Positions 24,192 through 38,385 of a DNA stretch of 64,000 bases are shown one piece after another. Numbering within the stretch: the first letter of the stretch is position 1; each line of letters begins with the position of its first letter. The translations under genes were made by a program, and so were the position numbers. The stretch spans positions 42,394-106,393 of the forward strand of contig NW_027018042.1 of the NCBI RefSeq assembly GCF_032854445.1, written 5' to 3'. The notes under the pieces were generated by a model. The model ran no database searches and was not told the DNA's origin. It saw nothing but the letters and a program-made list of their open reading frames with translations. Source of the DNA: Liolophura sinensis (taxonomy: Eukaryota > Mollusca > Polyplacophora > Chitonida > Chitonidae).

Positions 24192-26400
24192 ATGTCTTTA
24201 TCTACGTGTAGAAAAACCACACCATTTGTACATAAAAAACACAAGGTACTAGATACAGTCTGCTGTAAAAAGTACAACTGATCACTGACCCACATCAATA
24301 AGGTTCTAAAAGATGCGGAATTGGCCCAGGCATCGGCAGCTGTTTAGAAAATTGCAAATTTCCCTGGTTTCCATGGAGTAAAAGCCGTTGCTGGGCACGT
24401 GACTATGACATCAATGATCATTCAATTGTCGCTACAAGCCAAAAGTATTGGTCGGAGAGCAACGCGGTTTGGCACCATTCGATTTCTCGTGACAAAATAC
24501 GTCGGATTAGCCTCTTACTAGCAGCACTGGAACAGTTTTTTTACACTTTTGCATTTTTGCCTGGTGTTTTTTGTAATTGAAATCGGATACACTGTACTAT
24601 GCACAATCGCGACTGGTCGTTACTATATTCAACTTTTAACTATACGTTATGTGCCCTTCGGTAGCCCAGAAGACGTCAAATCTTTGGGCTAAGCCCATTT
24701 TAACTCATCCAGCAATTGTCCTTACTTTTAAGTCAAGACAATCTCAATGTCTTTATCTACGTGTAGAAAAACCACACCATTCGTACATAAAAAACACAAT
24801 GTACTAGAGACAGTCTGCTGTAAAAAGTACAACTGATCACTGACCCACATTTTATAAGCTCTAATAGATGCGGAATTGGGCCAGGCATCGGCAGCTGTTA
24901 AAAAATTGCATATTTCCCTGGTTTCCATTGAGTAAGAGCCGTTGCTGGGCACGTGGACTATAACATCAATGATCATTCAATTGTGGCTACAGCCAAAAGT
25001 AATGGTCGGAGAGCAACGCGGTTTGCACCATTCGATTTCTCGTCACAAAATACGTCGGATTAGCCTCTTACCTAGCAGCACTGGAACAGTTTTTCCCACT
25101 TTTGCATTTTTGCCTGGTCTTTTTGTTAATTTGAAATCGGATACAATCTACTATGTACAATCGCGACTGGTCATGACTATATTCAACTTTTGACTATAAG
25201 TTATGTGCCCTTCTGTAGCCCAGAAGACGTCAAATCTTAGGGCTAAGCCCATTTAACTCACCCAGCAATTGTCTTACTTTTAAGTCCAAGAGAATCTCAA
25301 TGTCTTTATCTACGTGTAGGAAAACCACACCATTCGTACATAAAAAACACAATGTACTAGATACAGTCTGCTGTAAAAAGTACAACTGATCACTGACCCA
25401 CATCAATAAGGTTCTAAAAGATGCGGAAATGGCCCAGGCATCGGCAGCTGTTTAGAAAATTGCAAATTTCCCTGGTTTCCATGGAGTAAGAGCCGTTGCT
25501 GGCACGTGACTATGACATCAATGATCATTCAATTGTCGCTACAGCCAAAAGTATTGGTCGGAGAGCCAACGCGGTTTGCACCATTCGATTTCTCGTCACA
25601 AAATACGTCGGATTAGCCTCTTAACAGCAGCACTGGAACAGTTTTTCCACTTTTGCATTTTTGCCTGGTCTTTTTGTTAATTGAAATCGGATACACTGTA
25701 CTATGCACAATCGCGACTGGTCGTTACTATATTCAACTTTTAACTATACGTTATGTGCCCTTCGGTAGCCCAGAAGACGTCAAATCTTTGGGCTAAGCCC
25801 ATTTAACTCATCCAGCAATTGTCTTACTTTTAAGTCCAAGACAATCTCAATGTCTTTATCTACGTGTAGAAAAACCACACCATTTGTACATAAAAACACA
25901 AGGTACTAGATACAGTCTGCTGTAAAAAGTACAACTGATCACTGACCCACATCAATAAGGTTCTAAAAAGATGCGGAATTGGCCCAGGCATCGGCAGCTG
26001 TTTAGAAAATTGCAAATTTCCCTGGTTTCCATGGAGTAAGAGCCGTTGCTGGGCACGTGACTATGACATCAATGATCATTCAATTGTCGCTACAGCCAAA
26101 AGTATTGGTCGGAGAGCAACGCGGTTTGCACCATTCGATTTCTCCGTCACAAAATACGTCGGATTAGCCTCTTACCAGTAGCACTGGAACAGTTTTTCCA
26201 CTTTTGCATTTTTGCCTGGTCTTTTTGTTAATTGAAATCGGCTACACTGTACTATGCACAATCGCGACTGGTCATTATTATATTCAACTTTTGACTATAT
26301 GTTATGTGCCCTTCGGTAGCCCAGAAGACGTCAAATCTTTGGGCTAAACCCATTAAACTCACCCAGCAATTGTCTTACTTCTAAGTCCAAGACAATCTCA
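24192..26400 (+). repeat. HOR-A-like monomers M45-M48, indel-rich
   Basis: The order resembles M6-M9/M15-M17: M46 has ATTGAGTAAG and GTAATGG, M47 has GTAGGAAAACC and GAAATGGCCC, M48 has CCAGTAGCACTGG and GGCTACACTG. M45 and M46 are 555 and 553 bp because of many one-base insertions. Part of M47 has a type I 3' end instead of the type II end seen in M3/M8, so it is mosaic. Confidence 0.8.
24430..26150. other. Patch of unshared 1-base indels
   Basis: Examples are CTACAAGCC, TTTGGCACC, GTTTTTTTACAC, CATTTTAACTC, TGTCCTTAC, AGTCAAGAC, CACGTGGAC, TTACCTAGC, TTTTCCCAC, GAGAGCCAACG, CTAAAAAGATG and TCTCCGTCAC, nearly all in homopolymers. Neighbouring sequence to the left is nearly free of such changes. 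Confidence 0.6.
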
Positions 26401-29149
26401 ATGTCTTTATCTACGTGTAGAAAAACCACACCATTTGTACATAAAAAACACAATGTACTAGATACAGTCTGCTGTAAAAAGTACAACTGATCACTGAACC
26501 ACATTTATAAGGTTCTAATAGATGCGGAATTGGGCCAGGCATCGGCAGCTGTTAAAAAATTGCATATTTCCCTGGTTTCCATGGAGTAAGAGCCGTTGCT
26601 GGGCACGTGACTATGACATCAATGATCATTCAATTGTCGCTACAGCCAAAAGTATTAGTCGGAGAGCAACGCGGTTTGCACCATTCGATTTCTCGTCACA
26701 AAATACGTCGGATTAGCCTCTTACCAGCAGCACTGGAACAGTTTTTCCACTTTTGCATTTTTGCCTGGTCATTTTGTTAATTGAAATCGGATACACTGTA
26801 CTATGCACAATCGCGACTGGTCGTTACTATATTCAACTTTTAACTATACGTTATGTGCCCTTCGGTAGCCCAGAAGACGTCAAATCTTTGGGCTAAGCCC
26901 ATTTAACTCATCCAGCAATTGTCTTACTTTTAAGTCCAAGACAATCTCAATGTCTTTATCTACGTGTAGAAAAACCACACCATTTGTACATAAAAAACAC
27001 AAGGTACTAGATACAGTCTGCTGTAAAAAGTACAACTGATCACTGACCCACATCAATAAGGTTCTAATAGATGCGGAATTGGCCCAGGCATCGGCAGCTG
27101 TTTAAAAAATTGCAAATTTCCCTGGTTTCCATGGAGTAAGAGCCGTTGCTGGGCACGTGACTATGACATCAATGATCATTCAATTGTCGCTACAGCCAAA
27201 AGCATTGGTCGGAGAGCAACGCGGTTTGCACCATTCGATTTCTCGTGACAAAATACGTCGGATTAGCCTCTTACCAGCAGCACTGGAACAGTTTTTCCAC
27301 TTTTGCATTTTTGCCTGGTGTTTTTGTTAATTTGAAATCGGATACAATCTACTATGTACAATCGCGACTGGTCATTACTATATTCAACTTTTGACTGTAA
27401 GTTATGTGCCCTTCTGTAGCCCAGAAGACGTCAAATCTTTGGGCTAAGCCCATTTAACTCACCCAGCAATTGTCTTACTTCTAAGTCCAAGACAATCTCA
27501 ATGTCTTTATCTACGTGTAGAAAAACCACACCATTCGTACATAAAAAAACACAATGTACTAGATACAGTCTGCTGTAAAAAGTACAACTGATCACTGAAC
27601 CACATTTATAAGGTTCTAATAGATGCGGAATTGGGCCAGGCATCGGCAGCTGTTAAAAAATTGCATATTTCCCTGGTTTCCATGGAGTAAGAGCCGTTGC
27701 TGGGCACGTGACTATGACATCAATGATCATTCAATTGTCGCTACAGCCAAAAGTATTGGTCGGAGAGCAACGCGGTTTGCACCATTCGATTTCTCGTGAC
27801 AAAATACGTCGGATTAGCCTCTTACCAGCAGCACTGGAACAGTTTTTCCACTTTTGCATTTTTGCCTGGTCTTTTTGTTAATTGAAATCGGATACACTGT
27901 ACTATGCACAATCGCGACTGGTCGTTACTATATTCAACTTTTAACTATACGTTATGTGCCCTTCGGTAGCCCAGAAGACGTCAAATCTTTGGGCTAAGCC
28001 CATTTAACTCATCCAGCAATTGTCTTACTTTTAAGTCCAAGACAATCTCAATGTCTTTATCTGCGTGTAGAAAAACCACACCATTTGTACATAAAAAACA
28101 CAAAGTACTAGATACAGTCTGCTGTAAAAAGTACAACTGATCACTGACCCACATCAATAAGGTTCTAACAGATGCGGAATTGGGCCAGGCATCGGCAGCT
28201 GTTAAAAAATTGCATATTTCCCTGGTTTCCATGGAGTAAGAGCCGTTGCTGGGCACGTGGACTATGACATCAATGATCATTCAATTGTCGCTACAGCCAA
28301 AAGTATTGGTCGGAGAGCAACGCGGTTTGCACCATTCGATTTCTCGTGACAAAATAACGTCGGATTAGCCTCTTACCAGCAGCACTGGAACAGTTTTTCC
28401 ACTTTTGCATTTTTGCCTGGTCTTTTTGTTAATTGAAATCGGATACAATCTACTATGCACAATCGCGACTGGTCGTTACTATATTCAACTTTTAACTATA
28501 CGTTATGTGCCCTTCGGTAGTCGAGAAGACGTCAAATCTTTGGGCTAAGCCCATTTAACTCATCCAGCAATTGTCTTACTTCTAAGTCCAAGACAATTTC
28601 AATGTCTTTATCTACGTGTAGAAAAACCACACCATTCGTACATAAAAAACACAATGTACTAGATACAGTCTGCTGTAAAAAGTACAACTGATCACTGAAC
28701 CACATTTATAAGGTTCTAATAGATGCGGAATTGGGCCAGGCATCGGCAGCTGTTAAAAAATTGCATATTTCCCTGGTTTCCATGGAGTAAGAGCCGTTGC
28801 TGGGCACGTGACTATGACATCAATGATCATTCAATTGTCGCTACGGCCAAAAGTGTTATTCGGAGAGCAACGCGGTTTGCACCATTCGATTTCTCGTGAC
28901 AAAATACGTCGGATTAGCCTCTTACCAGCAGCACTGGAACAGTTTTTCCACTTTTGCATTTTGCCTGGTCTTTTTGTTAATTGAAATCGTATACACTGTA
29001 CTATGCACAATCGCGACTGGTCGTTACTATATTCAACTTTTAACTATACGTTATGTGCCCTTCGGTAGCCCAGAAGACGTCAAATCTTTGGGCTAAGCCC
29101 ATTTAACTCATCCAGCAATTGTCTTACTTTTAAGTCCAAGACAATCTCA
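26401..29149 (+). repeat. Mixed monomer block M49-M53
   Basis: M49 shares AGTATTAGTCGG and GGTCATTTTG with M29/M39/M43 of B and C but keeps the usual GATTAGCC. M50 shares AAAAGCATTGG and GGTGTTTTTG with M26/M36. M53 has AAGTGTTATTCGG and GCATTTTGCC, resembling the E-cassette first monomer. The order is not repeated intact elsewhere in the window. Confidence 0.75.
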
Positions 29150-30798
29150 ATGTCTTTATCTACGTGTAGAAAAACCACACCATTCGTACATAAAAAACAC
29201 AATGTACTAGATACAGTCTGCTGTAAAAAGTACAACTGATCACTGAACCACATCTATAAGGCTCTAATAGATGCGGAATTGGGCCAGGCATCGGCAGCTG
29301 TTAAAAAATTGCATATTTCCCTGGTTTCCATTGAGTAAGAGCCGTTGCTGGGCACGTGACTATGACATCAATGATCATTCAATTGTGGCTACAGCCAAAA
29401 GTAATGGTCGGAGAGCAACGCGGTTTGCACCATTCGATTTCTCGTGACAAAATACGTCGGATTAGCCTCTTACCAGCAGCACTGGAACAGTTTTTCCACT
29501 TTTGCATTTTTGCCTGGTCTTTTTGTTAATTTAAAATCGGATACAATCTACTATGTACAATTGCGACTGGTCATGACTATATTCAACTTTTGACTATAAG
29601 TTATGTGCCCTTCTGTAGCCCAGAAGACGTCAAATCTTTGGGCTAAACCCATTAAACTCACCCAGCAATTGTCTTACTTCTAAGTCCAAGACAATCTCAA
29701 TGTCTTTATCTACGTGTAGAAAAACCACACCATTTGTACATAAAAAACACAAGGTACTAGATACAGTCTGCTGTAAAAAGTACAACTGATCACTGACCCA
29801 CATCAATAAGGTTCTAAAAGATGCGGAATTGGCCCAGGCATCGGCAGCTGTTTAAAAAATTGCAAATTTCCCTGGTTTCCATGGAGTAAGAGCCGTTGCT
29901 GGGCACGTGACTATGACATCAATGATCATTCAGTTGTCGCTACAGCCAAAAGTATTGGTCGGAGAGCAACGCGGTTTGCACCATTCGATTTCTCGTGACA
30001 AAATACGTCGGATTAGCCTCTTACCAGCAGCACTGGAACAGTTTTTCCACTTTTGCATTTTTGCCTGGTCTTTTTGTTAATTGAAATCGGATACACTGTA
30101 CTATGCACAATCGCGACTGGTCGTTACTATATTCAACTTTTAACTATACGTTATGTGCCCTTCGGTAGCCCAGAAGACGTCAAATCTTTGGGCTAAGCCC
30201 ATTTAACTCATCCAGCAATTGTCTTACTTCTAAGTCCAAGACAATCTCAATGTCTTTATCTGCGTGTAGAAAAACCACACCATTTGTACATAAAAAACAC
30301 AAAGTACTAGATACAGTCTGCTGTAAAAAGTACAACTGATCACTGACCCACATCAATAAGGTTCTAATAGATGCGGAATTGGGCCAGGCATCGGCAGCTG
30401 TTAAAAAATTGCATATTTCCCTGGTTTCCATGGAGTAAGAGCCGTTGCTGGGCACGTGACTATGACATCAATGATCATTCAATTGTCGCTACAGCCAAAA
30501 GTATTGGTCGGAGAGCAACGCGGTTTGCACCATTCGATTTCTCGTCACAAAATACGTCGGATTAGCCTCTTACCAGCAGCACTGGAACAGTTTTTCCACT
30601 TTTGCATTTTTGCCTGGTCTTTTTGTTAATTGAAATCGGATACACTGTACTATGCACAATCGCGACTGGTCGTTACTATATTCAACTTTTAACTATACGT
30701 TATGTGCCCTTCGGTAGCCCAGAAGACGTCAAATCTTTGGGCTAAGCCCATTTAACTCATCCAGCAATTGTCTTACTTTTAAGTCCAAGACAATCTCA
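29150..30798 (+). repeat. Three-monomer block M54-M56, with a distant copy
   Basis: M54 is of the M2 kind (CTATAAGGCTC, TTGAGTAAG, GTAATGG), M55 a common kind, and M56 starts CTGCGTG with AAAGTAC. The same three kinds occur in the same order at 56,630-58,278, 27,480 bp (50 monomers) away. Confidence 0.75.
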
Positions 30799-31349
30799 AT
30801 GTCTTTATGTACGTGTAGAAAAACCACACCATTTGTACATAAAAAACACAAGGTACGAGATACAGTCTGCTGTAAAAAGTACAACTGATCACTGACCCAC
30901 ATCAATAAGGTTCTAAAAGATGCGGAATTGGCCCAGGCATCGGCAGCTGTTTAGAAAATTGCAAATTTCCCTGGTTTCCATGGAGTAAGAGCCGTTGCTG
31001 GGCACGTGACTATGACATCAATGATCATTCAATTGTGGCTACAGCCAAAAGTATTGGTCGGAGAGCAACGCGGTTTGCACCATTCGATTTCTCGTGACAA
31101 AATACGTCGGATTAGCCTCTTACCAGCAGCACTGGAACAGTTTTTCCACTTTTGCATTTTTGCCTGGTCTTTTTGTTAATTTGAAATCGGATACAATCTA
31201 CTATGTACAATCGCGACTGGTCATTACTATATTCAACTTTTGACTGTAAGTTATGTGCCCTTCTGTAGCCCAGAAGACGTCAAATCTTTGGGCTAAGCCC
31301 ATTTAACTCACCCAGCAATTGTCTTACTTCTAAGTCCAAGACAATCTCA
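30799..31349 (+). repeat. Monomer M57 (mosaic, edge of HOR D)
   Basis: Starts GTACGTG and carries GGTACGAGATA and GTGGCT, with a type II 3' end containing GACTGTAAG. From about 31,220 it matches the end of M73 (about 40,020), which marks the left limit of the 16-monomer repeat. Confidence 0.7.
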
Positions 31350-33549
31350 ATGTCTTTATCTACGTGTAGAAAAACCACACCATTTGTACATAAAAAACAC
31401 AATGTACTAGATACAGTCTGCTGTAAAAAGTACAACTGATCACTGAACCACATCAATAAGGTTATAAAAGATGCGGAATTGGCCCAGGCATCGGCAGCTG
31501 TTTAAAAAATTGCAAATTTCCCTGGTTTCCATGGAGTAAGCGCCGTTGCTGGGCACGTGACTATGACATCAATGATCATTCAATTGTCGCTACAGCCAAA
31601 AGTATTGGTCGGAGAGCAACGCGGTTTGCACCATTCGATTTCTCGTGACAAAATACGTCGGATTAGCCTCTTACCAGCAGCACTGGAACAGTTTTTCCAC
31701 TTTTGCATATTTGCCTGGTCTTTTTGTTAATTGAAATCGGATACACTGTACTATGCACAATCGCGACTGGTCGTTACTATATTCAACTTTTAACTATACG
31801 TTATGTGCCCTTCGGTAGTCCAGAAGACGTCAAATCTTTGGGCTAAGCCCATTTAACTCATCCAGCAATTGTCTTACTTTTAAGTCCAAGACAATCTCAA
31901 TGTCTTTATCTACGTGTAGAAAAACCACACCATTCGTACATAAAAAACACAATGTACTAGATACAGTCTGCTGTAAAAAGTACAACTGATCACTGACCCA
32001 CATCAATAAGGTTCTAAAAGATGCGGAATTGGCCCAGGCATCGGCAGCTGTTTAAAAAATTGCAAATTTCCCTGGTTTCCATGGAGTAAGAGCCGTTGCT
32101 GGGCACGTGACTATGACATCAATGATCATTCAATTGTCGCTACAGCCAAAAGTATTGGTCGGAGAGCAACGCGGTTTGCACCATTCGATTTCTCGTCACA
32201 AAATACGTCGGTTTAGCCTCTTACCAGCAGCACTGGAACAGTTTTTCCACTTTTGCATATTTGCCTGGTCTTTTTGTTAATTGAAATCGGATACACTGTA
32301 CTATGCACAATCGCGACTGGTCGTTACTATATTCAACTTTTAACTATACGTTATGTGCCCTTCGGTAGCCCAGAAGACGTCAAATCTTTGGGCTAAGCCC
32401 ATTTAACTCATCCAGCAATTGTCTTACTTTTAAGTCCAAGACAATCTCAATGTCTTTATCTACGTGTAGAAAAACCACACCATTCGTACATAAAAAACAC
32501 AATGTACTAGATACAGTCTGCTGTAAAAAGTACAACTGATCACTGACGCACATCAATAAGGTTCTAAAAGATGCGCAAATGGCCCAGGCATCGGCAGCTG
32601 TTTAAAAAATTGCAAATTTCCCTGGTTTCCATGGAGTAAGAGCCGTTGCTGGGCACGTGACTATGACATCAATGATCATTCAATTGTCGCTACAGCCAAA
32701 AGCATTGGTCGGAGAGCAACGCGGTTTGCACCATTCGATTTCTCGTGACAAAATACGTCGGATTAGGCTCTTACCAGCAGCACTGGAACAGTTTTTCCAC
32801 TTTTGCATTTTTGCCTGGTGTTTTTGTTAATTTGAAATCGGATACAATCTACTATGTACAATCGCGACTGGTCATTACTATATTCAACTTTTGACTGTAA
32901 GTTATGTGCCCTTCTGTAGCCCAGAAGACGTCAAATCTTTGGGCTAAGCCCATTTAACTCACCCAGCAATTGTCTTACTTCCAATTCCAAGACAATCTCA
33001 ATGTCTTTATCTACGTGTAGAAAAACCACACCATTCGTACATAAAAAACACAATGTACTAGATACAGTCTGCTGTAAAAAGTACAACTGATCACAGAACC
33101 ACATCTATAAGGCTCTAATAGATGCGGAATTGGGCCAGGCATCGGCAGCTGTTAAAAAATTGCATATTTCCCTGGTTTCCATTGAGTAAGAGCCGTTGCT
33201 GGGCACGTGACTATGACATCAATGATCATTCAATTGTGGCTACAGCCAAAAGTAATGGTCGGAGAGCAACGCGGTTTGCACCATTCGATTTCTCGTGACA
33301 AAATACGTCGGATTAGCCTCTTACCAGCAGCACTGGAACAGTTTTTCCACTTTTGCATTTTTGCCTGGTCTTTTTGTTAATTAAAATCGGCTACACTGTA
33401 CTATGCACAATCGCGACTGGTCGTTACTATATTCAACTTTTGACTGTAAGTTATGTGCCCTTCTGTAGCCCAGAAGACGTCAAATCTTTGGGCTAAGCCC
33501 ATTTAACTCACCCAGCAATTGTCTTACTTTTAAGTCCAAGACAATCTCA

Positions 33550-34770
33550 ATGTCTTTATCTACGTGTAGAAAAAAAACACCATTTGTACATAAAAAACAC
33601 AAGGTACTAGATACAGTCTGCTGTAAAAAGTACAACTGATCACTGACCCACATCAATAAGGTTCTAAAAGATGCGGAAATGGCCCAGGCATCGGCAGCTG
33701 TTTAAAAAATTGCAAATTTCCCTGGTTTCCATGGAGTAAGAGCCGTTGCTGTGCACGTGACTATGACATCAATGATCATTCAATTGTCGCTACAGCCAAA
33801 AGTATTATTCGGAGAGCAACGCGGTTTGCACCATTCGATTTCTCGTGACAAAATACGTCGGATTAGCCTCTTACCAGCAGCACTGGAACAGTTTTTCCAC
33901 TTTTGCATTTTTGCCTGGTCTTTTTGTTAATTGAAATCGGATACACTGTGCTATGCACAATCGCGACTGGTCGTTACTATATTCAACTTTTAACTATACG
34001 TTATGTGCCCTTCGGTAGCCCAGAAGACGTCAAATCTTTGGGCTAAGCCCATTTAACTCATCCAGCAATTGTCTTACTTTTAAGTCCAAGACAATCTCAA
34101 TGTCTTTATCTACGTGTAGAAAAACCACACCATTCGTACATAAAAAACACAATGTACTAGATACAGTCTGCTGTAAAAAGTACAACTGATCACTGAACCA
34201 CATCTATAAGGCTCTAATAGATGCGGAATTGGGCCAGGCATCGGCAGCTGTTAAAAAATTGCATATTTCCCTGGTTTCCATTGAGTAAGAGCCGTTGCTG
34301 GGCACGTGACTATGACATCAATGATCATTCAGTTGTGGCTACAGCCAAAAGTAATGGTCGGAGAGCAACGCGGTTTGCACCATTCGATTTCTCGTGACAA
34401 AATACGTCGGATTAGCCTCTTACCAGCAGCACTGGAACAGTTTTTCCACTTTTGCATTTTTGCCTGGTCTTTTTGTTAATTTGAAATCGGATACAATCTA
34501 CTATGTACAATCGCGACTGGTCATGACTATATTCAACTTTTGACTATAAGTTATGTGCCCTTCTGTAGCCCAGAAGACGTCAAATCTTTGGGCTAAACCC
34601 ATTAAACTCACCCAGCAATTGTCTTACTTCTATGTCCAAGACAATCTCAATGTCTTTATCTACGTGTAGAAAAACCACACCATTTGTACATAAAAAACAC
34701 AAGGTACTAGATACAGTCTGCTGTAAAAAGTACAACTGATCACTGACCCACATCAATAAGGTTCTAATAG
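33550..34770 (+). repeat. E cassette, copy 1
   Basis: Recognised by a first monomer with GTAGAAAAAAAACACC (CC changed to AA), GAAATGG, GCTGTGCACGTG and GTATTATTCGG. It is followed by an M2-kind monomer and then a monomer with CTTCTATGTCCAAG at its junction. Homology to the other E copies stops inside M64 at about 34,770. Confidence 0.8.
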
Positions 34771-35198
34771 ATGCGGAATTGGGCCAGGCATCGGCAGCTG
34801 TTAAAAAATTGCATATTTCCCTGGTTTCCATGGAGTAAGAGCCGTTGCTGGGCACGTGACTATGACATCAATGATCATTCAATTGTCGCTACAGCCAAAA
34901 GTATTAGTCGGAGAGCAACGCAGTTTGCACCATTCGATTTCTCGTCACAAAATACGTCGGATTAGCCTCTTACCAGCAGCACTGGAACAGTTTTTCCACT
35001 TTTGCATTTTTGCCTGGTCTTTTTGTTAATTGAAATCGGATACACTGTACTATGCACAATCGCGACTGGTCGTTACTATATTCAACTTTTAACTATACGT
35101 TATGTGCCCTTCGGTAGCCCAGAAGACGTCAAATCTTTGGGCTAAGCCCATTTAACTCATCCAGCAATTGTCTTACTTTTAAGTCCAAGACAATCTCA

Positions 35199-38100
35199 AT
35201 GTCTTTATCTACGTGTAGAAAAACCACACCATTTGTACATAAAAAACACAAGGTACTAGATACAGTCTGCTGTAAAAAGTACAACTGATCACTGACCCAC
35301 ATCAATAAGGTTCTAAAAGATGCGGAATTGGCCCAGGCATCGGCAGCTGTTTAGAAAATTGCAAATTTCCCTGGTTTCCATGGAGTAAGAGCCGTTGCTG
35401 GGCACGTGACTATGACATCAATGATCATTCAATTGTCGCTACAGCCAAAAGTATTGGTCGGAGAGCAACGCGGTTTGCACCATTCGATTTCTCGTGACAA
35501 AATACGTCGGATTAGCCTCTTACCAGCAGCACTGGAACAGTTTTTCCACTTTTGCATTTTTGCCTGGTGTTTTTGTTAATTGAAATCGGATACACTGTAC
35601 TATGCACAATCGCGACTGGTCGTTACTATATTCAACTTTTAACTATACGTTATGTGCCCTTCGGTAGCCCAGAAGACGTCAAATCTTTGGGCTAAGCCCA
35701 TTTAACTCATCCAGCAATTGTCTTACTTTTAAGTCCAAGACAATCTCAATGTCTTTATCTACGTGTAGAAAAACCACACCATTCGTACATAAAAAAAAAC
35801 AATGTACTAGATACAGTCTGCTGTAAAAAGTACAACTGATCACTGACCCACATCAATAAGGTTCTAATAGATGCGGAATTGGGCCAGGCATCGGCAGCTG
35901 TTAAAAAATTGCATATTTCCCTGGTTTCCATGGAGTAAGAGCCGTTGCTGGGCACGTGACTATGACATCAATGATCATTCAATTGTCGCTACAGCCAAAA
36001 GTATTAGTCGGAGAGCAACGCAGTTTGCACCATTCGATTTCTCGTGACAAAATACGTCGGATTAGCCTCTTACCAGCAGCACTGGAACAGTTTTTCCACT
36101 TTTGCATTTTTGCCTGGTCTTTTTGTTAATTGAAATCGGATACACTGTACTATGCACAATCGCGACTGGTCGTTACTATATTCAAATTTTAACTATACGT
36201 TATGTGCCCTTCGGTAGCCCAGAAGACGTCAAATCTTTGGGCTAAGCCCATTTAACTCATCCAGCAATTGTCTTACTTTTAAGTCCAAGACAATCTCAAT
36301 GTCTTTATCTACGTGTAGAAAAACCACACCATTCGTACATAAAAAAAACAATGTACTAGATACAGTCTGCTGTAAAAAGTACAACTGATCACTGACCCAC
36401 ATCAATAAGGTTCTAATAGATGCGGAATTGGGCCAGGCATCGGCAGCTGTTAAAAAATTGCATATTTCCCTGGTTTCCATGGAGTAAGAGCCGTTGCTGG
36501 GCACGTGACTATGACATCAATGATCATTCAATTGTCGCTACAGCCAAAAGTATTAGTCGGAGAGCAACGCAGTTTGCACCATTCGATTTCTCGTCACAAA
36601 ATACGTCGGATTAGCCTCTTACCAGCAGCACTGGAACAGTTTTTCCACTTTTGCATTTTTGCCTGGTCTTTTTGTTAATTGAAATCGGATACACTGTACT
36701 ATGCACAATCGCGACTGGTCGTTACTATATTCAACTTTTAACTATACGTTATGTGCCCTTCGGTAGCCCAGAAGACGTCAAATCTTTGGGCTAAGCCCAT
36801 TTAACTCATCCAGCAATTGTCTTACTTTTAAGTCCAAGACAATCTCAATGTCTTTATCTACGTGTAGAAAAACCACACCATTTGTACATAAAAAACACAA
36901 TGTACTAGATACAGTCTGCTGTAAAAAGTACAACTGATCACTGACCCACATCAATAAGGTTCTAAAAGATGCGGAATTGGCCCAGGCATCGGCAGCTGTT
37001 TAGAAAATTGCAAATTTCCCTGGTTTCCATGGAGTAAGAGCCGTTGCTGGGCACGTGACTATGACATCAATGATCATTCAATTGTCGCTACAGCCAAAAG
37101 TATTGGTCGGAGAGCAACGCGGTTTGCACCATTTGATTTCTCGTGACAAAATACGTCGGATTAGCCTCTTACCAGCAGCACTGGAACAGTTTTTCCACTT
37201 TTGCATTTTTGCCTGGTCTTTTTGTTAATTTAAAATCGGATACAATCTACTATGTACAATCGCGACTGGTCGTTACTATATTCAACTTTTGACTGTAAGT
37301 TATGTGCCCTTCTGTACCAGAAGACGTCAAATCTTTGGGCTAAGCCCATTTAACTCACCCAGCAATTGTCTTACTTCTAAGTCCAAGACAATCTCAATGT
37401 CTTTATCTACGTGTAGAAAAACCACACCATTTGTACATAAAAAACACAAGGTACTAGATACAGTCTGCTGTAAAAAGTACAACTGATCACTGAACCACAT
37501 CAATAAGGTTCTAAAAGATGCGGAATTGGCCCAGGCATCGGCAGCTGTTTAAAAAATTGCAAATTTCCCTGGTTTCCATGGAGTAAGAGCCGTTGCTGGG
37601 CACGTGACTATGACATCAATGATCATTCAATTGTCGCTACAGCCAAAAGTATTGGTCGGAGAGCAACGCGGTTTGCACCATTCGATTTCTCGTGACAAAA
37701 TACGTCGGATTAGCCTCTTACCAGCAGCACTGGAACAGTTTTTCCACTTTTGCATTTTTGCCTGGTCTTTTTGTTAATTGAAATCGGATACACTGTACTA
37801 TGCACAATCGCGACTGGTCGTTACTATATTCAACTTTTAACTATACGTTATGTGCCCTTCGGTAGCCCAGAAGACGTCAAATCTTTGGGCTAAGCCCATT
37901 TAACTCATCCAGCAATTGTCTTACTTTTAAGTCCAAGACAATCTCAATGTCTTTATCTACGTGTAGAAAAACCACACCATTCGTACATAAAAAAAACAAT
38001 GTACTAGATACAGTCTGCTGTAAAAAGTACAACTGATCACTGACCCACATCAATAAGGTTCTAATAGATGCGGAATTGGGCCAGGCATCGGCAGCTGTTA

Positions 38101-38385
38101 AAAAATTGCATATTTCCCTGGTTTCCATGGAGTAAGAGCCGTTGCTGGGCACGTGACTATGACATCAATGATCATTCAATTGTCGCTACAGCCAAAAGTA
38201 TTAGTCGGAGAGCAACGCAGTTTGCACCATTCGATTTCTCGTCACAAAATACGTCGGATTAGCCTCTTACCAGCAGCACTGGAACAGTTTTTCCACTTTT
38301 GCATTTTTGCCTGGTCTTTTTGTTAATTGAAATCGGATACACTGTACTATGCACAATCGCGACTGGTCGTTACTATATTCAACTT
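35199..38385 (+). repeat. F cassette, copy 1 (M65-M70)
   Basis: Order: a GGTGTTTTTG monomer; two monomers with a long A run before ACAATG plus AGTATTAGTCGG and CGCAGTTTG; a monomer with TCTGTACCAG (three bases lost); a common monomer; then a long-A monomer again. M66 has nine A's where the others have eight. Confidence 0.82.

Larger units (their letters stand above)
31220..38385 (+). repeat. HOR D, copy 1 (16-monomer period, M58-M70)
   Basis: Matches 40,020-47,180 at an offset of 8,795-8,796 bp. Shared rare markers are GGTTATAAAAG and AGTAAGCGCC in M58 (about 31,465 and 31,541), GCGCAAATGG in M60, CTTCCAATTCC (about 32,978) and TCACAGAACC (33,091), plus a three-base loss giving TCTGTACCAG (37,311). 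The two copies disagree between about 34,770 and 35,740 (M64-M65), where a different monomer half has been substituted. Confidence 0.88.
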